From positions 2,542,001-2,606,000 of the forward strand of contig JAETXT010000007.1 of the NCBI GenBank assembly GCA_019188255.1: a stretch of 64,000 nt of DNA, read 5' to 3'. The stretch's first letter is position 1. Every line of letters starts with the position of its first letter. Made by a program: the position numbers and the translations under genes. A model generated the notes under the pieces. It did no database searches. It saw nothing but the letters and a program-made list of their open reading frames with translations, and was not told the DNA's origin. Below are positions 24,864 through 34,847 of this stretch, in pieces. This DNA is from Verticillium longisporum (lineage: Eukaryota; Ascomycota; Sordariomycetes; Glomerellales; Plectosphaerellaceae).

Positions 24864-25150
24864 GGTGGAGTGAGGTGCTGCCCCCACCCAAAACAAGCCA
24901 CACCACCGGCCCACTTAAACGAAAGGTACAGCCTGGCCCGTGCATCAACATCCACGCCCCGCCAGAGAGGAAATTCAAAGTCACGTGCTGTCCTCGTAAC
25001 AGAGGGCAAGCCCTACCCTCCCGCCAAGACTTCGCCAGTGGCACGAAAAATCCAACGACTGCTCGACCGCCTGATTGCCGAATCTTCACATCGCCAGACG
25101 ACCTCACTAACCCACCACCAAACCACCCCCCCCCCGACAATACCTTCAAA
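24622..25150. promoter_or_regulatory. Spacer with presumed RPS19 promoter
   Basis: Contains the 3' region of the ZIP gene, then C/A-rich sequence from about 25080 ending in CTTCAAAATGG at the RPS19 start. No specific site assigned. Confidence 0.5.
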
Positions 25151-26081
25151 ATGGCCGGCGGCGTTGCCGTTCGCGATGTCGATGTAGGTCAACACCCTTC
25201 CGATTGAAGTCTTTCCGCCAGGAAATAGCTCCGACCACTCCACCAAACCGAACCGAGTTGCCGCCCGACGATATTCGAAACCAAAGAAAATATCCCGACT
25301 ACGATCGCGACCCGCACTCCAACCCGACACCAACATGGGACTCGAACACACATTCTTTCCCTAGATGGGCCGGCGCAGGGCGCGCATCGCGGGATATCGA
25401 ACGGCGTGCAACGAGGATACGGAATGGAACACTACACAGGAATCGAGCAGGCGCGAGGGGGTCGCAAGACCTCTGACGACGGAATCATTGCTAATTGGTG
25501 TTCCTTTTCTCCCGAATAGGCGCAGAAGTTCATCACTGCCTACGCGGCTTTTCTGAAGCGTCAGGGCAAGCTCCCCATTCCCGGTATGTATTCACTTCAG
25601 ACCTTGGTCTCTCGAAGCAGAGGGGCGGCATTGGACTAACGGAACAATTGCAGGCTGGGTTGATATCGTCAAGACCGGTCCCGCCAAGGAGCTCCCTCCC
25701 CAGGACATTGACTGGTTCTACGTCCGCGCTGCCGCCGTCGCCCGCCACGTCTACCTCCGCAAGACCGTCGGTGTCGGCCGTCTCCGCAAGCTCCACGGCT
25801 CTGCCAAGAACCGTGGTGTCCGTCCTTCGCACCACTTCGACGCGTCCGGCTCCGTCGACCGCAAGGTCCTCCAGGCCCTCGAGAAGATTGGCGTCGTTGA
25901 GCACGACGAGGAGAAGGGCGGCCGCCGCGTCACCCAGTCCGGCCAGCGTGATCTTGACCGTACGTTGATCCCCCGACGCAAGACCAAAAGGGTCGTCTTT
26001 TTTTGCATGTGCTAATGAGTAATAGGTATCGCCCAGACCACCGCTGAGGCTGACGAGGAGGACGAGGAGGATGACGAGTAA
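25151..26081 (+). CDS. RPS19: 40S ribosomal protein S19 (eS19)
   Basis: Four exons: 25151-25183, 25520-25583, 25654-25959 and 26026-26081, giving 152 residues. eS19 is a small-subunit protein needed for 18S rRNA maturation. Clear marks are the N-terminal VAVRDVD, FITAYAAFLKRQGKLPIPGW, DWFYVRAAAVARHVYLRK, GVGRLRKLHG and FDASGSVDRKVLQALEKIG. The first exon codes only eleven residues and is followed by a 336-nt intron, long for this genome and typical of ribosomal protein genes, where first introns often hold regulatory sequence. Its end shows a classic branch site and acceptor (GCTAATTGG, GAATAG). The other two introns are 70 and 66 nt. The acidic C-terminal tail (EADEEDEEDDE) is an extension seen in fungal orthologues. 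Confidence 0.96.
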
Positions 26082-26818
26082 ATACCCCCATGACCTGCGC
26101 AAAAGCTCGGTTCCGGTTCGGTTATCATGGCAACGGTGGCATTGGCTTAGGCGTTGAAAAGGATTCACTTCATTGAGGAATTTTGCACCCCAATACAACG
26201 TCCCGTATGCTCGTCGCTCGCTTGACCTGATGTTCGTCGTGTGCATGCCGTAGTGATTGCGCGGCTTCTCGGCGCGTCATGCATGCCGTGGGCATAGGCC
26301 TCTAGGCGTGGGCGACGTTGATCTTGATGGCGCTGCATTTTACGCAACTCGCAACTGGGGCGTGGAAGGCGCCCAATCATTTCTGACTGATTCATTCATT
26401 GCGACTCCCGGCGCTTGCCTCCTATCTAGCGCTTTCCCTAATAACCTTCGAGTCTGCCTATAGAAGCGCCAACCTGTGCCAGCGATAACTCTTTAACCTC
26501 TTATAGCAATGGCAAGAACAACAACAGCAGTAGAGAGTTCTAGTCGCAATATCTGGCAACTTTCCAGTGCTCAATCCGACCATCTTTCTGTATCCTGCAT
26601 CTACGCTGCGTTACAGATCTCTTCATTACTCGCCAAGACTGTTCTTCACCTCAGAGCACCACCATCCTCAAGCCTTGAAACTGCACTGTTTGGGGTGCTT
26701 CTGAAGGCAACACGACTTTGTGTCTCGAGTCATCGCGGACCTGCCCATCATGTCAGAAACAAGCAGGGTATGTTCATTGCAGCGTCAACTCAACTCATCT
26801 TGATGGTGCTTACTCGCT
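26082..26818. other. Spacer between RPS19 and the deaminase-like gene
   Basis: Holds the RPS19 3' end and the promoter of the next gene. A possible small first exon for that gene (ATG at 26750, donor GTATGT at 26768) lies near its right end. Confidence 0.5.
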
Positions 26819-28189
26819 ATGCAGAGTATGCCAGAGAGCAGCCACTTTTTCGAATCACCCTCCCCCTCAACACGAGTCATGAGCGTTCATGACAAGCGCT
26901 CCGACGACTCCAAGCTACAAAAAGGAGTCTACTTCCTCAAGGTTCGGGTCGGGCCCGGAAAGTACATGTGCAAGATCCTGGAAGAGCGTTCAACGGTTGA
27001 GATTGCGGACCCAACAGCGGACAGAGCGGTTGTTTTTCAGAACGTCACCATTGGCATCTTATCGGTGACTGTCAACGGACAGGTGCACATTCTCAAATGC
27101 GCAACAAGCAGCAACAGGCTGGTACCTGGCGACGATGCCAATGAGAAAAATATGCTGTACAAACCCATCTGGGTCGACCGGGTCAAGAACATGGCAACAG
27201 TGTTGGACCTGAATATCGGAGCTCCCTATGATTCCCACGGACAGAAAAACGCGGGCCCCGAGTGTCACGGAAACTGGCACGCCTCGCACGTCGAGAAAAA
27301 GCTGGCCGTGCTGGCTGTCCACATGGCTCGCGAGTTTCTAGGGCTCAAGTGGAAAAACCAGCTGGATGCCGGCGACTTGCTCGAGCTCAAGGAGGCCGTC
27401 CGCGCCAACGACGGGCTTTCGTCCTACCAGATTCAGCTGCAGCGTGCCGCGTGCGCGCTCTGCGTGCAGTTTGTGGGACGGCTGAGCTTCGCAAGCGGCA
27501 TCAAGATGGCCATTCACGCCCGGCCGGGTCTCAAGCCTGAACCGGATCCGACGCTCAGGTTGCTCGCGACATGGGATGCTGCAGAGCAAGCAGCAGCAGG
27601 AAACGCCGCGTCTCGCATCCGCGATGGCCCGCGAAGTCTGGAATGGAGAAAGGTTGATCAAGAATTCAAAAAATATCTTGACAGCAAACAGGAGCCGACG
27701 CAGACGATCACTGCCGAGCAGCCGCCGACTTTGATGCATGTTGAAAGCGACGCCGACATCTACGACGCAACCCCTCCCCCTCCTTCCAAAAAATCCGTGC
27801 AGAGCTTCTTGGATACCGTTCAACCTTTTGCCAAATCCCCAATGGACACGATGGCAATGACTGAGATGGAGCCCCTTTTTAAAAAGAACGTCAGTGGTCC
27901 TCTGGGGATTGGCATCACCAAGTCCAAGGAGCAAGCTAAGCGCCGGGGCCAACCGCTGGATCCTCGACACGTTGTCAAACCGCTGCCCGCGACGCCGGTG
28001 CTTGACCCGCCTTCGATGTTCTTGCCAAGTCACGATCGGACTGTATTGTCGATGTCCTTGGATCAAGGTTCAACAAACTGCCCTGGAGAAGATCATGATG
28101 GCACGTCGGGTTCATTTCCCTTTTCTTTTTGGAGTGAGCTGACGGAAGCGAACAGTCCTGGCCAACCGCCTTTCGAACAGTCGACGTGA
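26819..28189 (+). CDS. Putative zinc-dependent deaminase-fold protein, function unknown
   Basis: An open frame of 456 residues. An alternative model starts at 26750 (exon 26750-26767), removes a 57-nt intron (GTATGT to ATGCAG) and joins at 26825. Residues 157-159 read HVE within WHASHVEKKLAV; residues 212-215 read CALC within RAACALCVQFV, followed by GIKMAIHA. This is the HxE...CxxC zinc-site order of the cytidine/nucleic-acid deaminase superfamily, with the proton-shuttle Glu present and the usual Pro before the CxxC replaced by Ala. About 52 residues separate the two halves. The N-terminal 130 residues look like a separate domain, and the last 200 are low-complexity and poorly ordered. Fungi carry many fast-evolving deaminase-like proteins of unknown substrate, which this resembles; the assignment rests on motifs only. 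Confidence 0.65.
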   Translation: MQSMPESSHFFESPSPSTRVMSVHDKRSDDSKLQKGVYFLKVRVGPGKYMCKILEERSTVEIADPTADRAVVFQNVTIGILSVTVNGQVHILKCATSSNRLVPGDDANEKNMLYKPIWVDRVKNMATVLDLNIGAPYDSHGQKNAGPECHGNWHASHVEKKLAVLAVHMAREFLGLKWKNQLDAGDLLELKEAVRANDGLSSYQIQLQRAACALCVQFVGRLSFASGIKMAIHARPGLKPEPDPTLRLLATWDAAEQAAAGNAASRIRDGPRSLEWRKVDQEFKKYLDSKQEPTQTITAEQPPTLMHVESDADIYDATPPPPSKKSVQSFLDTVQPFAKSPMDTMAMTEMEPLFKKNVSGPLGIGITKSKEQAKRRGQPLDPRHVVKPLPATPVLDPPSMFLPSHDRTVLSMSLDQGSTNCPGEDHDGTSGSFPFSFWSELTEANSPGQPPFEQST

Positions 28190-29897
28190 CATGGAACATC
28201 TGAGAGCCCGGCTTCGCCACAGAAGACTGCTTCGGCCTTCACGTGTACAGTCAAGACATCGCTCTCATCAGGCGAACGGTCACCCCGAGTCAGCCTCTTA
28301 AGGTGTCTCGGCAGTTCCCACTTACCCGCAAGGACCATCTGGGCGGGAAGGCTTGTTGTATGTTTGAAATTGATTTTTGTTTCTGATGTCAGCAGGGGTA
28401 TTAGCTGTTGTACGAAAGGCGTCAGCAGTTATGGCCTCATCGGCCGACTATGGACGAGGGAGCTCGGCGTGGAGGCGTGGAGAGGATTCGGCCACGTTAG
28501 GCAATGACTTGCCGACCAAGGTTTGAGCTTTCAAGGGCCACTCGCATTGGAGCAAGCTTGGTATGAGTCGCCAGTTTGACGCATCTTGGGGCATGTTTGA
28601 GGCTAACCAGGAGCAAGAATACAGAGAGGCCGATTGCTACCTTTACCCTTGCGCTCATGTGAATGCCAAGCCATCACGGCCCGGCTTCGCTCCACGCTCA
28701 GATGCGCCAGACACTTTGACAGAGTTTCGTCAGCTGCTCGTTGAAAGCCTTGCCAAGAACGTTACAGGTAGGCTGAAGTGACCAAGACAGGAAAATCGAG
28801 AGATTGCCTGTAGTGATGATTGAACAGCTGGGCATACCACGGCTCTGGGATTGTAGAAGACGTGCCCCAAAAGTCACGAGGTTGCCAATTGGAGAAGCCA
28901 GCGTTGCACTGCATCAGGTTTCCCTTGCTGCATGGGTATAATTAGCATCGCATTATGCCGATCTACCGTGCTCTTATTGCGTGTTGCACCGAACTCTTTT
29001 CATCATCCGCTTGGCAAGGCGGCGTCTCCGTACAGCATTCCTGACGTCTCGCATTCTCCATGTCATTAAGGTATGAACTAACTTCGTGCTACATCGCACC
29101 CTCTCCGCACCCTCACATGCAAGGGCGGGACTGAGATTGCACAACGTGGGCGGCGGCGACGCTGCAGCGTACGTTTACCCCTGAATTGGAGACAGGGTTA
29201 GCCTGTCAATGACTTTGACCACGATAGGTCAACTCACCCACATTGCCACGGGACAACCGTCAATTCGGATCACCAACTGGGCCAAGCGTAGGGCTACCGG
29301 CGCGCCTAGACAAGACGAACAAGATGACGGACGGAGTACGGGGACGCATGACACCCCCCATCTTAGCGAGTCAGTCCCCAGAAGACATCTCCGGATACAC
29401 CTTTCTGTCAACCTGGATCGTGACACCAATCGCAGCCTTGAGACAATCAGCAAGTCAGTCTCACGTCAATGCGCTTTCCTGATCGATCTCGGCGATGGGG
29501 GCCTCAACGGGCTTGGCCAGCCCAAAACAGGTTGCGCTGTTGCGATGCCTACGGCACTGCCCATCTGCCGGGTTCGTTCGAGCTGCCGCGAGTCAAGTTG
29601 AAACTCTTGCCTGTTAAATACCCATGCTTAATAGTCACAAAAACCCTTCGACGCCGGACCGGGTAGCAGAGCGTGAGATTGATCAAGGGCATCAAACCCG
29701 CAAGGTCCCTGTCAACTCGAAAGCCGCGCCACGCGGAGCGCCGGCCAGTCCTTGCACCCCGCGAGACAACAGAGACCCACGATGTAAAGTCTCGGCCATT
29801 ATAACTGCGTGACTGTCCCTCAGCGGCTGTGCGCGCCTTCCAGGACCATGGAACCGGACACCGTATCGGTGGTAGCGACCTTTGCTGTCATGTCACG
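28190..29897. other. Intergenic region
   Basis: Spacer of 1.7 kb between the deaminase-like gene and the GPCR gene. Only short frames are present (for example 28563-28781, + strand), without family resemblance. The right end should be the GPCR promoter. I see nothing else in it. Confidence 0.5.
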
Positions 29898-31381
29898 ATG
29901 GCCGCCAACTTTGACAAAGTGATCGCGTCCGCCACGCTGGCGGGCAGCCTCCTCTCTTGCGTCGCGACGACATGCGTGCTGACTTCGTTCGCCATCTACC
30001 GTCACCAGATGCGCAGTTTTCGGCATGCCCTCGTCTTGAACCTTTCGGTAGCGGGTACGTGTAACCAATTTTTGCCAGCTCTGGGCGCCCATGGCTGGAG
30101 CCTCGTCTTCTCTTCTCACGTCACTGACTGCGGCGTACAGAGTTCATCAACTCGCTCAACAATACGGTCTCGGGCTTTATATACATGCGCACGAGGGGCC
30201 TCCAGCCCGGCGCCGCCTGCACCGTCAACGGCTTCGTGGGCCAGCTCTCGGTGCAGGCCGCCGACTTTTCCATCCTCGCCATCGCGCTCGTCACGCTCCT
30301 CACCGTCACGGGAACAGTGTACATGCCCAAGGCGTCGCTCGCGCGCAAGGCCACCATCTGCGGCGCCGTCTGGGCGGTTCCCGTGGCGACGAGCGTCACG
30401 GCGACGGCCATGGGCCAGATGGCCCCCGTCGGAGGCAACTGGTGCTGGATCTCGGCGGCGCGGCCGGACCTGCGGTACGCGCTGACGCACGGGTGGCGGT
30501 TTGCCGTTATCTTCTCGACCATGGCCATCTACGTGTACATCTGGGTATTTCTACGGCGTCATTTTCGGTTCCTGCGCGGGGCGCAGCGCTGGTCGTACGG
30601 GACGACGTCGTCTGGCGATGGGAGCTTCTCGTCGGGCCGCGCGAGGAGGGGAACCGGCGTCTCTGACGCCACCACACGCAGCGACGATGATATGAAAGTG
30701 GACAACGATATGAAACTGGACAATCTGATGCGCGTTGATGCCACTGGTGCCGGAACAACGACGAAGTCCGCGAGGCTGAGCATCAGCGTGCACCAGGTCA
30801 AGATGGACGCCGCCGCCGTTGAGGCCAAGGGTGGAATAATGGACTTTGACGATGATGATGATGACGACGCCACGACGCTGGACGAGATGATCCACGGCAC
30901 ACCCGGCAAGACACTCCGACAGCAAAAGTCGTTCCAGGACGACCTCGAGAGAATCACGCCCACGTCATCGTACCCCGGTGACAACCACGTCTCCATCCCC
31001 AGACCGAGCGCCAGCGCCAGCGGCAGCCTTCGCAGGCCCCCCAACGTGCCGGCGAACAGGACGATGCGCAGCACGCTGAGCGAGTTTCCCATCAGGCAAG
31101 ACTCGCACCAGGTGGAGCGGGAGATCAAGAAGATGATGTTCCTCAACGCGTACCCGATCATGTATGTGCTGCTCTGGATCCCCGGTCTCGTGAACCGGCT
31201 GCTGCAGGCGTCAGGGAACGCGCCGGGGCCGAGGACGATGGCGGCGTTGCAGGTGTCGACGCAGTTTGTGGGCTTGGCGAACGCGCTCACATACGGCTTC
31301 AACCATCACCTGAGGGACAGGTTGAAGGGGATCTGCTTCACAGGCATAGCCTCGAGAATCAGGGCGAGGTGGAGACGGTGA
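29898..31381 (+). CDS. G protein-coupled receptor, cAMP-receptor/Git3-like
   Basis: Exons 29898-30054 and 30141-31381, 465 residues; the 86-nt intron has GTACGT and GTACAG ends. Seven hydrophobic segments: five before residue about 220, then a long cytoplasmic loop, then two. The loop (about 220-375) is rich in Ser, Asp and charged residues (DDDDDDATTLDE) and is a likely phosphorylation region. The segment EFINSLNNTVSGFIYM after TM2 and the block REIKKMMFLNAYPIMYVLLW before TM7 match the Git3/cAMP-receptor-like fungal GPCRs. Those act in nutrient sensing upstream of G-alpha and cAMP signalling. Start at MAANFDKV gives the correct short N-terminus before TM1; the frame is open upstream to 29829. 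The ligand cannot be predicted. Confidence 0.88.
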
Positions 31382-31599
31382 CACGCCACGGTGGTAGCGA
31401 ATGGAAAGCATTTGTTCAAGAAGAATCATGACCCTGCTGTGACAGATGATGGAATCTCGACCGAGATATTGCGCGTCTGAGAAATGGCATGCGATATTGT
31501 TGAGGCTCACATGATGGCTCAGCATGTCGTTGGCTTGGAGTTGATGTTCACCTGGAGCTCCAGAGGGGCTTCAGGCTCACGTGCAGTGGATTCCTAACT

Positions 31600-31672
31600 G
31601 TAGGTACCGTACCTACCGGGGTACCGTACCTACCTAGGTGCCGTACCTACCTAGGTAGGTACCTACCTAGCT
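31600..31672. repeat. Cluster of CCTAGGTA/GGTACC palindromic words
   Basis: Overlapping copies of GGTACCGTACCTACC and TACCTAGGTAGGTACC. The words are self-complementary, so the cluster could fold back on itself or bind a dimeric protein. Confidence 0.9.
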
Positions 31673-32116
31673 TCAGTGACGCCGTGTCTCTTGGTGGGTT
31701 CTGGGTGCCATCTCGGGTCTGGGAAGGTGCCTCGAGATGGCACCTTCTTGAGCCTCCAGCATGATCACGTGACACCATCAATGACCGAACAGGAAAGACC
31801 ACCTGGTGCCAAAAATAGCACACGGCTAAGCGCCGCCAAGTGCAGGTCGAAGTGCAAGGGCAAGAGCAGCAGGAGTAGGTATGCAAGAGCTGGCTGTGCC
31901 AGTGATGGGCAACTGCCCCCCCCTCAACTGGCAGGCACCTCCGCTCTTTGCCTGCTGCTCTTCATCATCGACCTCACCTTCGCCGCCATCATCGGTGTCG
32001 GTCGACTGACCATTGCTGACTCCCTTCATATCCCCAGGGTCGTATGCGCAACATGACGGCCATGTTCTACTTTCTGCATCGCGTGGCGGAGTGCTGACCG
32101 GGTTCTCATCCTCCCA

Positions 32117-32166
32117 CTCGCCCATGCCCTCGCCCATGCCCTCGCCCACGCCCTCGTCTACGCCCA
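32117..32166. repeat. CTCGCCCATGCC array
   Basis: About four consecutive 12-base units of CTCGCCCATGCC, with small changes in the later copies. Confidence 0.9.
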
Positions 32167-33967
32167 TGGTCATTTCTCAGCGGGCAATCGGACCACACCT
32201 TCACCGGCAGACCATGTCGGCCTCGATGCGGACGGGAGACCGGGAGCCCTTCGACATGGACCTGGACCTGCATCTCAACTCGGACCCAGCCTCAGGAATC
32301 CTTCTCCCGGCATATCGCCCCCAGGTCCTGTCAGGCACGCGAGGCGTCACGGTTCCTGGTGGCCACGACTGGTGGCTGACACTGGTTCATCTGGCCCGTC
32401 GCGTGCCGTGCGCTTCACCTTGCTTTCTCAGAACGCCACACCTTCTATTCGGACCCCAAAATTGATGCGGCGTCGGATCTCTGTCTCGATGGATGGGATC
32501 TGATATCGTTTTGCCCGGATACTCCGTCGTGCCATTTGTTTTCATGATGCTGCCTGTGTCTGAAGGGCACTGGTGCTGTCCCTCGACGAGAGATATACAT
32601 GGTGCCATGTACATGTACCCCTCGTGCATCAATTGAGCGAGCTAACCAAACCTTGTGCGTGCAGTGCACTGCAAGTGTACAATCGACAGACATACAGCAC
32701 AGCACAACGCAGCACCCGCAGAGGGCCGCACAACTGGAGACGGTACCTCGGCCAGAATGATGCAGAGTAAAAATAGGCGACGGAGTCCTCCCTCCCACCT
32801 CCGGGCGCCCTGCAAGTAGGTACCGCACAGCAGACCACCCAAAAAGGATCGCCCGCCCAATGGAGCGCGGCGTACCTGCGCGCGGCGCACCTGAGCTTGC
32901 AAGGCTGCCCCCTGTCGTCTCTCGCCAGGCTGCTGCCCAGGCTGGGAGTCTTCCAGGCAGGCTTGGCAGGCCGTCCTCTGTCTCTCGGCCCCATTGGAGC
33001 CCCCATCTCTTTGGCCCCCCTCCTCCCTCCCCCCCCGCCCGTGGTCTGTCCTCTGCGGTTCATCAACCGAAATCAACATGCGCGAACGCCTTACAGACTC
33101 CCAGACTGCAGATTACGGACCAGGGGGCTCAGTATTCTTTCCTTTCGTCTTGTTTCGTTTCCCTTGCGACTCATTGCCACCAGCCCAACGAGTGCCCCCT
33201 CCTCAACGATGATCAAGCTCGCGGGCGTCTGTTTCTGTTTCTCCCGCGCTATGCGCCTCCCGCGGTTAATACCAGAGCGCGCTCGCGCAAGCACTCCTCT
33301 CTCCACGAGTCGTGCGTCGCCTGGCGACCGGCGCTCAAAGGTTGACCGTTGACAGATTAGACAGAGAACTTGGAATGGAGACCTAGAAGGAGCGCGATCC
33401 CTGGTCTTATCTTGACTCGACAGATTCTGATCTGGAGTATCATCTGCGAAGCATGCCGTGTCCAGGCAGCCCGTTGAACAATCGACCCTCCGAACATGTA
33501 TAGGACAGACATGTACAAGCCATTGAGTGTTGTCTACGATACTGTTGTTCACACGTGAGCCGCTCCCGCGATTCCCGATGCCAGAGTCCTTATGGCCGAG
33601 ATCCAGCGACATCGATTCGAGCAAAGCAGAAGGGGAACAGAACAAGTAAGAGGATGAAGAAGCTACAGGGGCCTGCGGCTGGGCTTGGGGCTGCATGCAC
33701 GTTATCCTGAAATGGCACATTTACGGAGCTTTGCGCTGCGCCTCTCCTCGTCTGACACACCATATACGCACACACGCACACACTCGCCCATTTCCACAGC
33801 ACATTTTCCACCCTTCTCTTTCGTCCACTGGCGCGCCTGGGCTAATTATGGCACCGGCTCGGTTCGATCCGCTCTAGTCACTATTGCCCGTCGAATGAGC
33901 ATGGCAACCATGAGCACGAACAAATCTCAGCGTCTGTGTCTGCTGGTTCACCGTTGAGCTCGCGCGC

Positions 33968-34003
33968 ACTCTCTCTCTGTCTCTGTCTCTCTCTCTCTCT
34001 CTC
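33968..34003. repeat. (CT)n microsatellite
   Basis: CT dinucleotides with two GT interruptions, about 850 bases upstream of the C2H2 factor start. Confidence 0.95.
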
Positions 34004-34847
34004 GCCAGAGCGACACCAGCTCTGCATCCCGTCCCTGTCCATCAGACCCCCCTCCAGGAAGAATCATGTCAGAGTCGCAACGTCTCCCTCGCTGGTGCCG
34101 TCCTATTTCGTCCCTCGCCTCAGAAGGCTGACTTGTACAACCGAGCCTGATGCCTGTCTGCCTACCAATCATGGCCCCGTGGCTGGCCCATCCAAGTGGT
34201 CGAAGGAGCACGTACCTGGCGTTTTCGAACCAAGGGTTGCCGCCACCCATGTCTACAGCTGACAGGGGCAAAACCATGACGGGACCGCCTTACAACATGT
34301 CCCAAGACCCCTATGTCGTTGACCGTCTCGACTTCTTCCGTCTTCTCTCCCTCCCTTCCAACCATCTCGATGTAGCAGCGCCCCCATCCCGCCTGGCCAT
34401 CTTGGTAGCCTGAGTGAGTGACCTCTGTTCCATTGCAGATGGGGCATCTTGAGAACCATCTTCCCACTCACACCAACCCCAACGTCCATCACTGTTGGAA
34501 CCGGCTGTGACGAACCCAAGAACCACACACGCGCTTGCCCCCCTCCCCCCCCCGTCTGTCCATCTGCCTTCTTTTGCGCCTCCCCCTCTCCATACCCCCT
34601 GATTCTATTCTACGTCTACGCCCCTCTCACCAACCCCAAACTTTGCTCGTCACCTCATGTCTGCGTCGACGGGGGTTCATCGCAGTCTACATCCGCATAT
34701 TCTCTTGTCTGCCGGGGCTGTGTCACTGCTATCTTCGGCTCCGTTACTACCTCTGTGCCTTCACTCCCTGTCTTCTACTAGGCCGTCTTTCTATTTTTCC
34801 TTGCTTTCCATTTTCAGAACACACGCACACACACATACACACCCACC

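Larger units (their letters stand above)
31382..34847. other. Long spacer and leader of the C2H2 transcription factor gene
   Basis: No convincing gene in 3.5 kb. It carries a cluster of CCTAGGTA/GGTACC words at 31600-31672, a 12-bp array at 32117-32166 and a CT tract at 33968-34003. From about 33760 to 34847 the plus strand is strongly pyrimidine-rich, consistent with a long promoter and 5' leader, as is common for fungal regulator genes. Confidence 0.55.

Noticed and set aside
33091..33720. 209-residue minus-strand frame
   Set aside because: No domain and overlapped by plus-strand frames; probably leader DNA of the C2H2 gene.
33829..33880. Possible tRNA: A-box-like TGGCGCGCCTGGG and B-box-like GGTTCGATCC
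   Set aside because: Box spacing is too short and no acceptor stem pairs.
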